From contig NC_080075.1 in assembly GCF_949987535.1 (NCBI RefSeq), positions 2,666,001 through 2,730,000 on the forward strand: a stretch of DNA of 64,000 bases, given 5' to 3'. Under the pieces are notes generated by a model, which saw nothing but the letters and a program-made list of their open reading frames with translations, had not been told where the DNA came from and did no database searches. Positions 34,545 through 46,032 of this stretch are shown in pieces (the first letter of the stretch is position 1; each line of letters starts with the position of its first letter). The translations under genes and the position numbers were made by a program. This DNA is from Balaenoptera acutorostrata (lineage: Eukaryota > Chordata > Mammalia > Artiodactyla > Balaenopteridae).

Positions 34545-34640
34545 ATTCACTCATTAATGAGTATCTGTTGAGGGCTCTCTGTGTACCAAGCGATCAGCTG
34601 GCCCGGCTGGCAGGAGGCAAGCAGGGCTCGCCAGCAGTTG
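34545..34640 (-). repeat. L2-like LINE relic
   Basis: 'tattcactcattaatgag', then 'gttgagggctctctgtgtac', matches the reversed L2 3' end. Confidence 0.4.
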
Positions 34641-37434
34641 GGCAGGTGGAAGGCATCCAGCTAGATGGGCACTGGGTACCTGGGTGTTAGAATGTAGGAA
34701 CAAATGGCTCTTGTATGAAAGAGAGAATTGGCTTTCTCTGCACTCCTACAACTAAGAGCAAACAGTGGAAGTTTCTGAGAAGTAGACTTTAGTACATCAT
34801 TAGAAGACCTAGCAAACTCCCAAAGTTCCATGGAGCTGAGATGGGTTTCCAGGGGGAGGAAAGGGGATAAAAGCATTGGCTTTATAATCCCAGGCACGGA
34901 TGGTCCAGCAGGGCTCAAGAACCACAAGTGAGCTAGACTGGAACATCGTGGGAGCTTCCCAGCCTTGACCTCCCACCAGGTTTCAGGACAGTTAGCTCCA
35001 CAGTGGGAAAGCCTGTTAGGGAGACTTTGGAATCATTCAGTTCTGAGAGGCTGTAGATCTTTGTGAGGCCCTGCCAGCGGAGTGAAGAGCTGGACGTGGA
35101 GCCTCCCCTGTACGGCCCCCCCTCTGCCTCCAGGCTCCGATGCCCTCTCCCTGCCCGTCTACCTCTGGGTCTCAGAACGGCCGCAGATCCTCTGCTCCTG
35201 GCCTGAGTTCCTGCACTTCGGTTCCCTGCACTGGGCCACACTTTTTTAAGCAAACCTCCTCGGATTATCCTAATCTGAGTGTGCCAACTATTTTCTTTCT
35301 TCTTTTCCCTCACCCACACAAATTGCATCGCTGAATTTGGTCGAGGATAACTTTTCTGTAAATCAGTGTATTTCCACATGCACTTCAACGCTGGGGGGAC
35401 AGTGTCTGTGTGTGGCCAACCAGGTCTTCTCCGTTTACCTCTTGGGCTTCTCCCTAAAATTTTACACGTATAAAGGATTTCACAACTGAGACACAGTTTG
35501 AAAACCTCTGGGGAAAAGAAAACAATGCCTGAATTCAAAGGATGGATGGAGAATCGAAGTTCTTTGTCCAACCCTTGTCACAGACCTCAGGCAACCCAGG
35601 ACCTCGTCCGTTGCCCGGGCTGTAACTTTGCAGGACGACAGCAAATGGAGTCTTGGCATTTTTCCATCTAATTTGATAGATGCACACCACTGGCAAGGTG
35701 GAGTGGCTTAGTGACTAAAAAAATCCACTTTGCAGTCTAAATTATTCAGGTAGCCTGTCTATATTAATCAAATCAGTTGGATATTTGCCAAATCACCACT
35801 TCTTAGGGCTGAGATGGGAGGAGGAAGTGGGTGAGAGGGCGGGGAAGTGGGCTCTGCCGACGTCCTCATAAAGATGCCCTGAGAGAGAAAGCCGGCTTCT
35901 CTCAGAGCTGCAAGAGGCTGGCAGCAAATACTTGTTATAAAGACGGCTCTGCATAAAACGTGAACATCGGGACAAATCGGGCCCCCTTGGGAAGAGACAG
36001 GGGCAGGACCGCACTCCAGACGTCTGGGGGATCGCGGCCTCCCTCCCAGGGCAGTGGGCTGTCAGCAGGGCATCAGAAACACCTGCACTCAACGAAGACC
36101 CCCAGAACAGAAGCGAAAACTAACTGGAAAGGCAGAGAGCCAGTCATTTCAGGGCCATGTCAAGAATCGTGGAGTATTTGGAACTGTTTGGTTCAAAAGG
36201 ATATTTCTGGCTTCTAGAAAAAATAAATGTTTCCGGTTTGCAAAGCACCAGACCACGGGGTGGAAGGAGGCGCACCCGAAGGGCCGCAGCAGCAGACACT
36301 GAGTTTTCTGCGCAGTTTCCGGGCTGGGGACCCCAGGGCGGCTCTTCAGTAAGAAGTGCCGCTCATCCTAGGCTGTCGTGTCGGGTCACTACTTTTTTCC
36401 CAGCAGAAGGTGGTTCGGAAAGAGCATTGATTGGGCCTCAGAAGAGCTGGGTGCAAGTCCCACTGGGCGCCACCGGCCCTGAGTGCAATGCTAAAGGCAC
36501 AATCGCTGCAGCAGAATCCACGTGGTTTGGAGGGGCGGGGCCACAGGGAGGGCGGGGTCTTTGATCTGCGGAAAGCTTAGTTTAGCAAATTGAGCCAGAG
36601 GCAGCAGAGAGAGGCCTTCACAAGTGGGATCCTCTTGGGCTGGATTCCCAGATGGATCCGAGCGTGGATGCATGGCTGGGTCCACAGGGGAGGGGCCGTG
36701 GGACGGCGGGGGCGGGGCTCGCTGCGCCTCACTGGGCTTCCGTCCCTCTACCCAAGAGAAGGACTTGGTCTAAAAGATTCTGTCATTCCTTCTGTCCCTA
36801 ATGCTCTATGATTTTATATCTGTTCATCCATCAAACACCAATTCTTCTCTCTGCACTAATTGCCCAGAAAAAATTAATAGAGTTCTTCACATACTCAGAA
36901 ATCTTTCCCTTACTTTTATTTCATAAAATAAAAAATGGAGACAGATGGCTGGTTTTCATAAACAAACTCTAAAACTTAAAAAAAAATTTTAATTTTTTCT
37001 AACGAAACCTATTGTGTAGTTTTGAGTTGCTTTTTATATTAAAAGCAGCTTTTTCATTGGTGGTATTTTAGCCCAGATCAGTGAGAAAGATTACCTTCCA
37101 CGCTTTGGCAGTTCCATGGACAATGGAAAAGTCCCAATTCTGTGCCGTGCAGATCTGATCTAAAACTGTGAAGGTCAAAACTCAGAATCCTCAAGTCTGG
37201 ATGTTCTCTTTGAAGGATAAAAAAAAAACCCACATACTAGGTGGGATTGTCAAAAAGATAAAGACCATTTCATCTTCTTTCTCCCAGGAATCTTTCCTGG
37301 GAAACCAAGTGTCATCCCAGGAGCTGATATGCTGACCCACAAACTTACATTTTCTGTTTTCCAGGATCAGAAGCCCGTATTTAAACTAGAGGTCAGAAAA
37401 TTCAGAAGTTTCTCCTAAAACGGCTGTTAAAATA
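34641..37434. other. Unique DNA
   Basis: No transposon recognised except a possible MER5-like end near 35490-35515. The 212-codon minus frame at 34933-35571 is the longest non-transposon frame outside the CpG island, but it has no recognisable domain. GC boxes (ggggcggggcc, gggcggggtc and gggggcgggg) lie at about 36533-36560 and 36706-36720. Confidence 0.45.
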
Positions 37435-37657
37435 CTAAGCAGATTGTTCTTTTCTTTTTTGATTTTTATTTTTGATGTGGACCATTTTTAAAGTGTTTAT
37501 TGAATTTGTTACAATATTGCTTCTGCCTGATGTTTTGTTTTTTTGACCCTGAGGCATGTGGGATCTTAGCTCCCCAACCAGGGATCAAACTCGCACCCCC
37601 TGCATTGGAAGGCGAAGTCTTAACCACTGGACCTCCAGGGAAGTCCCTAAGCAGATT
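37435..37657 (-). mobile_element. CHR-2-like SINE with long tail
   Basis: Body 37446-37646 reversed. It has the head 'gacctccagggaagtccc' plus the characteristic 3' part 'gatgtggaccatttttaaag' and 'gttacaatattgcttctg'. Perfect duplication ctaagcagatt at 37435-37445 and 37647-37657. Confidence 0.94.
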
Positions 37658-38950
37658 CTTAAATTGTGAGAAATCCATGGCTCAGAGAATTTGAAATAAG
37701 AATAAAAATTTCCCACCCCCCCAAATCTGCAGTATCTGGTTAGAAAAAAATTCCATGGAATTTAGATCTTCTCTGGCCCCGTCTCTTGTCCTGGTCATGT
37801 GAAGACAAACACCCCTCCAGCAGGAGTGATGTCTCATCAGCCTGGAAGGGAAAAAAACATCACGAACCCGCACACACCACAACCCAGGACTCACCCAGCC
37901 AGGTGACATGCGTTAATGGCGTGAAGGGAGCGTGAAGGCTTTTCAAGTCCAGCAAAGCGGCCTCTTTTCGTTATTTCAAGTGAACAGCTAAGACCAAGGC
38001 TACGTCGAGTCATTAAAAGATGTCATGGTTAAGTGGTCTTTTGAAGGATGGTTGATTGTATAATAATAACATGAAATAATTGCAAGTAACTCTTTCTCAC
38101 CTGGGGCAGGGCCTGCAGCACTTTTAGGGAGACGGCTTGTAGGAACACAAGTAGTGATGGAAACATAGCATCCACAGATGTGCTCTACCAGGATCTGGAA
38201 GGACAAGAAAAATGCCAGGAGGTCGTGCACTTATTTAGAAGTTGACCTGATGAGTGGGTAGGTATTAGTTTCTCTTTCTCTTTCTCCTTCTCACACTTCG
38301 GCAGCGTTTGCTTGTTCTGCTTTGGGCAGCAAGGAAAGAAGATGCTGAGGGCAATCCTGAAACTCCAAGCCTCCAGGGATGAGTCTGGTTTCAAGTGCAC
38401 TTGGCATCTTGGCCCAGGTGAGCTGGTCCTCGAAGCTGCGCGGCCACAGGCAGAGGCAGGGCCTTAGGCGGCAGATTGCTGCCCTCTCCTCAGGGCAGGA
38501 CGTGGTCCAGAATGTGGCCCTGTGGGCTCCGGCCTGAGCAGCCAGTGATGTAAAGTGACTGCGAATCCCAGGATGTCTCTGGAGAAAAAATCCAGAAATC
38601 CTTTCTCTGCAGACAAAAACAGATCAACTGCCATGTGACTTCATTCAGATTCAGAGTGAATTATTCAATAAGGCAGTTAAGGCATATTTTATCAAAATAT
38701 ATCATAAAATATTTATACCAACTACACAGTTGTATCTTTGAGTCATCATGGAATATATGAAGGTTAGAGTTTTTTCATTAAAAAAAAAACCCTCAATATA
38801 GTACATGCTTTCAAAATAAAATAGAATAATGAGCTTATAATAAAAGGTAATGTTTTTCTACCCCATTTCTTCCAAAAGAAGTTTTAAGACCTTTATAGAT
38901 TTTAGGTACAACTGTTTTTGGAATTCCTAACATATATAAAAATATGAATA
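37658..38950. other. Unique DNA
   Basis: No gene or clear repeat seen. Confidence 0.4.
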
Positions 38951-39525
38951 AAACAATTCCTGAGGATGTAATGTACAGCATGGTGACTATAATTAACAAT
39001 TCTGTATTGTATATTTGAAAGTTGCTAAGAGAATAGATTTTAAAGGCTCTCATCACAAGGAAAAAACATGTAACTGTGTGTGGTAACTAGACTTCTTGTG
39101 GTGATCATTCTGCAAATACACAAATATCGCATCATTACGTTGTACACTTGAAACTGATATATTGTTTTTTTTTTTTTTTTTTTAAATAATATTTATTTAT
39201 TTATTTATTTATTTCTGGCTGTGTTGGGTCTTCGTTTCTGTGCGAGGGCTTTCTCCAGTTGCGGCAAGCGGGGGCCACTCTTCATCGCGGTGCGCGGACC
39301 TCTCACTATCGCGGCCTCTCCTGTTGCGGAGCACAGGCTCCAGACGCGCAGGCTCAGTAATTGTGGCTCACGGGCCTAGTTGCTCCGCGGCATGTGGGAT
39401 CTTCCCAGACCAGGGCTCGAACCCGTGTCCCCTGCATTGGCAGGCAGATTCTCAACCACTGCGCCACCAGGGAAGCCCCTGATATATTGTTAAATGTCAA
39501 TTATACCCTAATAAAAATTTTTAAG
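38951..39525 (+). mobile_element. Older L1M 3' UTR split by a SINE
   Basis: 'gatgtaatgtacagcatgg', 'gactataattaacaattctg', 'gaaagttgctaagagaatag', 'catcattacgttgtacactt', and after the SINE 'gtcaattataccctaataaa'. This is a typical old L1M 3' end on the plus strand. Confidence 0.78.
39154..39491 (-). mobile_element. CHR-type SINE nested in L1M
   Basis: Body 39167-39478, minus. Duplication ctgatatattgtt at 39154-39166 and 39479-39491 is perfect. Its sequence is close to that of the SINE at 3.8-4.1 kb (same 'ccagacgcgcaggctcag' variant), so the two belong to one subfamily. Confidence 0.95.
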
Positions 39526-41289
39526 TATTAAAGTGCATCCACTGCCTTATTAAATGTAATTTTTGGCTCTAGAAATTAAAAGAATTTTTATCATTCTACT
39601 TTTGAAATTACTTCTCTTCAAGTGACTCAGCAACCATGGAAACTACTGGAGGATTTTTGCAAAATGAAAAATCTACAAACTGTTTTCAAGTGCATTAAAA
39701 TGTCCCTGTATATTGAGTTTAATAATTAGCCAAGTTGATATATGATATGTTTTGTAGGCATTTAGTGAGTCATATGTAAATGTTAATTTAGCTGCTTTCT
39801 TTTTGAGTCTTGTTTTGTTTTGTGTGAAAGCATAGCCTGGGGTCTGAGAGCCTGATTTCCTCCCCCTCCTATTCTTCCTGAGACTTTGACCCCGGCTCTT
39901 TATATCCCCTTCCTGTCCCTCTATTATATAATTTGTAAAATGGGGCTCCTTTAATCCCTCATCTATGATTTTGAAATCCAGAGAGTTCGAAAACTGAGAG
40001 TTTTCAGGCAAAATCTGGCCTGCGTCAGCGTGAGGCTCTGTGCTCTCTGCGTTCATGCCAGTGACTGTACACGCTGCGTGTTTGATTCTGCGGGGGGGGG
40101 GGGCTTGGGTGATATATGATATGGGCACCCTGTTTCTGTTCTGCAATCAGAAAAACTCTGAATTCTGAAACGTGTCCCCAGAGCGTTTCCGGGGAGGGGT
40201 CGTGGGCCTGCAGCCCTCCCTGCAGGGCTGGCAGGAGGTGAGCTGGATGGCGGGTGATTAGCACCAGCCTGGTGCACGGCGAGAGCTCATGGGCAGCACA
40301 CGTGATGACGTCTCTTCTCGTTCTTCCCAGGTCTCAGAGCGTCCTGTATGCTCCTAAGAGCCCTGAGCCCGAACCCAGCCCTTCTCCCCTCAGCCCTGCT
40401 CCCCGCTGTAACTAGTCTGGTTTCTGTTATTCACGTGGACACCAAGGCACCTCCACATCGAGGCTTGGATTTCTTTATTCACTTCCCCCCGACACCTTGA
40501 GCCTTCACTGTTGGTGACGCATCTGGCCCCCTCCCCTCCCTAGGAGGGCTCCCTCCCTGTTTCCTTTCCTCTGCTGGTGTGTTTCTTGTCGCATCCACCA
40601 CAGACACTGCCTCCTGTCTACCATGTCAACTCTGGAATCGGTGACCCTGCATCTCTTCTCCGGTTCTTTAACTTCCCCAAAGTGGGGAGGGGGTCTTTAA
40701 AGGCTAAACGTGGGTTTCGTATGACTAGCTGATGTTTTACTCTCAACCTAGCCGTATCAATTTAATTTTAACTGGACCTGTGTCATAATGAGGCTGGGAT
40801 GCCCGCGGAAGAGCCAGGAAACATGAAGAAGGGCTGGGGGACGTGGTGCTCGGCCCCCGGAGGGGACCCCAGTGGCAGTGACAGACTCAGAAGCTGTGTT
40901 CCACCTTACGGGTGAACCTGCTAATGAGACAGAACAGCATGGGTTCTGAAGCAGAAGTGACTGCTCGGTCCTGCAGATGAGAAAACTGAAGTTCAAGGTA
41001 AGGCATTGATTTGACCCGAGTCTTGTAACCGCGAAGCTTTGGTAAGAGCTGACCTGGGCTGGACGCCACGTCTCCTAAAGGTCAGGTGTAATACACTCCA
41101 GGCCCACCCTGCCCCTCCCCACCGGCGAGAACAACGCTTGTTTGCCTGGGGAGGATATTGTGTGTCCTGTGATGCCTTTCCTGATGTATTCAAAATATAA
41201 CCACAATAGGTCACTCTTAATGGCCTTTCCAGCCACGCTCGGGTGCAAGCCCTGTCCTCGTTTGCAGGGGACTTATTTCCACAGCTGTC
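39526..41289. other. Unique DNA
   Basis: No exon recognised. A G-run of 12 lies at 40092-40103, and a possible reversed MIR at about 40965-41035. Frame 39673-40146 (minus) has no motif. Confidence 0.45.
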
Positions 41290-41640
41290 TAAGCGGTCTC
41301 CTCGCTTCTACGCTCCCGCCCGAAGCTTCAGTGCAGGTGGTGCCTTTACACCGTGTGTCCGAGCGCGTCCCTGCCGTGCTCAGAGCGCCGCCGGCCTTCT
41401 CCTCGCTTAGAGGTCAGAGCCCGCGTCCCCTCTGCGCCCTGCATGGCCCCGCTCGACCTCACTTCCCAGGGCTCTCAGCCTTGTCACCAGCCCCCACCTG
41501 CACTGATGGCTTTTGTTGTCCCCGAGCCGCCGGGCTTACACCGCCCTCCCCCGGCGAGGGGGAGGGGCAGACCCCTCCCCTCAGGCCCCGCAGTGGGGCG
41601 CCTTGAATGCCAACCTCACCACCCGCGTCTCTGAGCCTGA
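41290..41640. promoter_or_regulatory. Minor GC/CpG-rich patch
   Basis: CpG is clearly denser here than in flanking DNA (for example gagcgcgtccctgccg, agcgccgccgg, cccgagccgccggg). There is no TATA box. Could be a minor promoter, an enhancer, or an intergenic CpG island. Frames through it on both strands (41142-41606 plus and others) are GC-driven and carry no motif. Confidence 0.35.
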
Positions 41641-41882
41641 GGACCCTCTCCGAGCTCAGAGCCCCAGCAGCTGGAAGAGCCAGAGAAGGAGCACCCAGCA
41701 CCCCGTGCTTCCACCCACTGAGCGAATCGGTGGACAAATACCCCAGCTCCCCCTCGCCCAGGGGAGGCTGGAGCTCCAGGGTGCTGTTCAGTGTCCCCAG
41801 ACGGATGGAGCGCCAGCTACCCTCGTCGGTAACTTGCTTAAGAACAACCTCCTGTCTCCATCAGCTCCGGCTCTTGTGACAA

Positions 41883-42190
41883 AAGAGACTTGGGGCTTAA
41901 AGGACAGGCATTTATCTCTCACAGTTCTGGAGGCTGGACGTCCAAGATCAAGGCGCCAGCCAGCGTGGCTCGTCCTGGGGAGAACCTTCTTCGAGGCTCC
42001 CAGGTGGATGCCTTCTTGCTGCGTGTTGGAGAGAGGTCATCTCGCGATGCTTCTTCTAGGGCGCTAGTCCCGTGCCTGAGGGCTCCACCCTGGTGCCCCG
42101 ACCACCTCCCACAGGTCACACCTTCTCACACCATCGCACAGGGGGTCAGGGCTTCCACGGATGACCTTGGGGGACACAGGTTCAGCCCAC
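41883..42190 (-). mobile_element. MLT1-type LTR fragment, minus
   Basis: 'ggcatttatctctcacagt', 'tctggaggctggacgtcc', 'agatcaaggcgccagccagc' match the reversed 3' half of MLT1. The distal part ('gatgaccttgggggacacag') is diverged. Confidence 0.65.
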
Positions 42191-43589
42191 AGCTCTGCCC
42201 TCTGCTGCCTGCCTTGCCTTCATTGCCCTGGGACCGTCCTGCGGGTAATCTACTTGTCCTAGACTCGTTCTCCAAATCTACTCCGGAAAAACCCCAAGAA
42301 GACAGTGTGGCACAAATGACATTTGGGGTTCCATTCTCCGAGATCAAGGACTCTAATGTTCAAATGTGAAAGGCCATGTTTTAGTTAGATGCTTTCCTCT
42401 TCAATAGTGATAAAGCAAGATTCACAAAAATGAATGGCGTATGGCCAATTGCCTACGAATCAAGTTTGCAGGGTAGTGAGTGGAGAACCTTTACAAAGGA
42501 AAGTGCTCAAGAGTTGTTTGAATTTTCTGTTCAAGGTGAAGTCTGCACATCTGGACCGGTTGTGCACCTGAGGGTGCAGGGTGGCGAAGCCATGAGGCCA
42601 GGCTGGCCCCTGGGGTGCTGAGGGCCTGCCCATCAATGGCAGCCACGTGCGCCCACAAACCGCCCAGAGGGCATGCCGGGCTCAGGAACCGCTTCTGGTG
42701 TCAGCGTACAGAAGCCCCAGTCGGTTGTCCCAATTTCTGATTCAAGAAACAGCAGGAGCCTGTGTTCAGAGCCCCCGGGACCATGCCTGATAGAGTGATC
42801 ACAGCACCGTGGAAAGAGCATCTACAGAACAGACGCCCTCTCCTCGCTCAAATTTCCTTCGTAGGAAACCGCAGCCTACTTCCATCAAGACACAGGCACT
42901 TTTCCACCGGCTGGAAAACTAGCCCGCTGTATTTTGGTTTATAACAAACAAAAGAAGCAACAGTGCTGAAACACTGCTGCATATTTATCCTTCAATGATT
43001 GGAGACGGGTGGAAGATTCCCCTGACTACAGCGCGTAAGTACAATCCCTGAAAGACGGTGTTCTTCACAAAAAGAAGGGGGAACAGTGGCGTCTGTGCCC
43101 ACAAAGCACTGATTCCCTGCAGTGGCGCTGGGGCTTCACTGCGGGGTCAGCGCCTCACGCTGAAGGCCCAGGTCAGCACGCTGGACGCTACCCTATAAAA
43201 CAAAGGCAGATCATCAGAGGGTTGTAACGTCCCCAGGATGCTCCCAGGAGCCCCCTTGGGCAGCACCTGGAGTTGATTGTCTCCTTACAGCCTCTGAAAG
43301 GAAAAGTGGGCAGGATGGAAACGGTTAACTGGGTTCTAAATTTATTGATGTCGGTGATGAGAAGCAAGCCTGATTTATACTCCTCTTCCTGGCATTTAGA
43401 ACATGATTAGTTGAATATTCAAGAGGGAGCTAAAGTTAAATGGAAATGTGTTTTTGAAAATGCCTCGGCGGAGTGAGGGAAAAATCCTAGGACTGAACAG
43501 ACTATTACTGTTTATTCCTATTCTAGAATAAACAGTTTAAAAACATCTCTCTTCTCTGGCAGGAATGAGAACCATTTGACTCCAAATGC
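42191..43589. other. Unique DNA
   Basis: No gene or clear repeat seen. Confidence 0.4.
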
Positions 43590-43677
43590 TTCTTTTTTTA
43601 AAAAAGTTTTTAATGGAAATATAGTTGATTTACAATGTTGTGTTAGTTTCAGGTGTACAGCAAAGTGATTCAGTTTT

Positions 43678-43721
<44 letters not shown>

Positions 43722-43782
43722 TTCCAGATTATTTTCCATTATAGGTTATTACAAGACATTGAATAAAGTTCCCTGTGATGGA
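43590..43782 (-). mobile_element. L1 3' UTR fragment with TA microsatellite
   Basis: Reversed L1 3' UTR: 'tagttgatttacaatgttg', 'ggtgtacagcaaagtgatt', 'attataggttattacaagac'. A (TA)n run at 43686-43717 has expanded inside it. Confidence 0.8.
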
Positions 43783-45150
43783 TCCAAATGATTCTGCGGG
43801 GGAAGCCGTGCCCGGAGGTCTAGGGAAGCATCCCACCCCCTGCACTGGAGCCTCCCACGTGGCAGGCAGGGGTGCCGTCCACGCCGTCCACCCCGAGGGG
43901 ACCCTGCTCCAGGGGCACAGCTACAGCGGCCTGGAAAGTTCCAGAGGAGACCTGGCAGGGCTGTGTTGCTCCACGTTTATGCCATAAAATACCAGTGACC
44001 AGAAAAGGCAGGATGGCTCACGCTTTCCTGCAAACCCCTGCGGCACTGTCAGTGAAGGGCAGTGAAACCTGTGGGAGGTCCCGGGAGGAGCCAGCGCCCT
44101 GGGCGGTCAGCAGGTGGGCGTGCAGCCCCCTGGTCACCAGGAACCAGCCTTAAATAAACGGCGTGAGGGAGCTGGGGGGGCGAGAGGCTGCGCGAGTTTC
44201 CATCCAACAGGCCCTGGAGGGCGTGGCCTCAGGGAGACGTGAAACTAGGCAGCAGTGGCCGCATGACAGTGAAGGACGTGAAGAGATCGATGCTACACAC
44301 ACATGCAAACTGGGCCCAGGGTCCCTCACACCCTCAGGGGCGCCTGGCTGCTCAGGGCAACCAAACCCAAGCGTGAAAATGGATTTCCTTACCTTCTCTC
44401 CAACACGACAGCTACCTCCCCTCCGGTTACTTAGAGACGTTTCTATTCTCTCAGTCACCTGTGTTAGAAACCTGGAAATATGTTCAGATGCAGTCACCCC
44501 CGCTGCCCCCACCCCTACCCCATGTACACCGGTCCTTCTGGGTCCCCTGAGTCCCTCTCTCCTCACGTCCACCACCGTGGCTCAAGGGCAAAATATTTTT
44601 CGCCTGGAAAGAGCCAGCTGGACTGACTCCTGGCTTTCTGAAATGATTTCCTGCCACCTCCCTACATTAATTTTTCATCCTGGTCATGATGAACAATTGC
44701 AGCTGTGGAAGAAAAAAGTTTCTTAGGCCTCCCTGCCTGTGCGCTCACTGCTTTATCTGTCCAGAATCAGGAGGTCTTCCTCACCTGCCCCCGGGGCCCC
44801 TCTGCTCATCCTTCCAGACTGAATGTCCTCTGTGTGTCTTCCTACAACATCCTGAGCACAACCGCAAACCACAGGACTGACACATGCTGGTTCGGTGAGC
44901 ACCCTAAGCTTTCCATTGAAGCCCCAGGAAGGCCATGCCTCAGGAGAAAGTTCTGTGTCCCAGGGCTGGAGGGTTCACCCTAGTACGAAGGAGAAACCAG
45001 AACAGATTTCCCCCAATAGAACACAAAACCAAGTCTTAACAATTCAAGGTGGTCAGCCATTAATTTATTGCCTGTTAGAACAAAACCAACACTCTTTGGA
45101 GCAAGAACATACAGAGTCCCTACAATGTATCCTCCACAAATATTTAGTGC
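43783..45150. other. Unique DNA
   Basis: No exon recognised. Frames at 44150-44726 on both strands lack motifs. Confidence 0.4.
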
Positions 45151-45376
45151 AAAATTTTTTTAAATTACTCAACATATGAAGAAATAGAAAGATGTGAACC
45201 AGAATCAAGAACAAAAGTAGTCAACAGAAGGAGAAACTGAGATGGCTCAGACACTGGAGTGGAACTTTAAATCTGTTCATCTAAAGACGTTCCAGGAACT
45301 CAAAGGAGGAGATGGTCTTAATGAGTGAACGATGGAGAATCTCAGTAGGAAAATGTGAATTAAAAAAGACAAAACA

Positions 45377-46030
45377 GGAGATTGGTTCAAGATGGCGGAG
45401 TAGAAGGATGTGCTCTCACTCCCTCTTGCGAGAGAACTGTAATCACAACTAACTGCTGAACAATCATTGACAGGAAGACACCGGAACTCACCAAAAAAGA
45501 TACCCCACATCCAAAGACAAAGGAGAGGCCACAGTGAGACGGTAGGAGGGGCGCAATCACAGTAAAATCAAATCCCATAACTGCTGGGTGGGTGACTCAC
45601 AAACTGGAGAACACTTATACCACAGAAGTCCACCCACTGGAGTGAAGGTTCTGAGCCCCACGTCAGGCTTCCCAACCTGGGGGTCCGGCAATGGGAGGAG
45701 GAATTCCTAGAGAATCAGACTTTGAAGGCTAGCGGCATTTGATTGCAGGACTTCGACAGGACTGGGGGAGACTCCACTCTTGGAGGGCACACACAAAGTA
45801 GTGTGCACATCGGGACCCAGGGGGAAGGAGCAGTGACACCATAGGACACTGAACCAGATCTACCTGCTAGTGTTGGAGGGTCTCCTGCAGAGGCAGGGGG
45901 TGGCTGTGGCTCACCGTGGGGACAAGGACACTGGCAGCAGAAGTTCTGGGAAGTACTCCTTGGTGTGAGCCCTCCCAGAGTCTGTCATTAGCCCCACCAA
46001 AGAGCCCGGGTAGGCTCCAGTGTTGGGTCG
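45377..46030 (+). promoter_or_regulatory. L1 5' UTR / internal promoter
   Basis: Begins with a YY1-type motif (caagatggcgg, 45388-45398), as in active mammalian L1 promoters. It continues through the cetartiodactyl L1 5' UTR landmarks 'gggtgggtgactcacaaac' and 'agtgtgcacatcgggaccc' to 'ggctccagtgttgggtcg'. This retained promoter could still drive transcription into neighbouring DNA, although the element cannot mobilise itself. Confidence 0.7.
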
Positions 46031-46032
46031 CT

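Noticed and set aside
34933..35571. 212-codon open frame on the minus strand
   Set aside because: Longest non-transposon frame outside the CpG island, but no recognisable family, no splice or Kozak support, and mixed composition consistent with chance.
36978..37000. A-run/T-run near 36.98 kb as a retroposon tail
   Set aside because: No element body or target duplication attached.
41513..42067. 184-codon plus-strand frame
   Set aside because: Runs from a GC-rich patch straight into a reversed MLT1 LTR, so cannot be an ancestral gene.
44163..44726. 187-codon plus-strand frame with overlapping minus frame
   Set aside because: No motif and overlapped by an equally plausible antisense frame.
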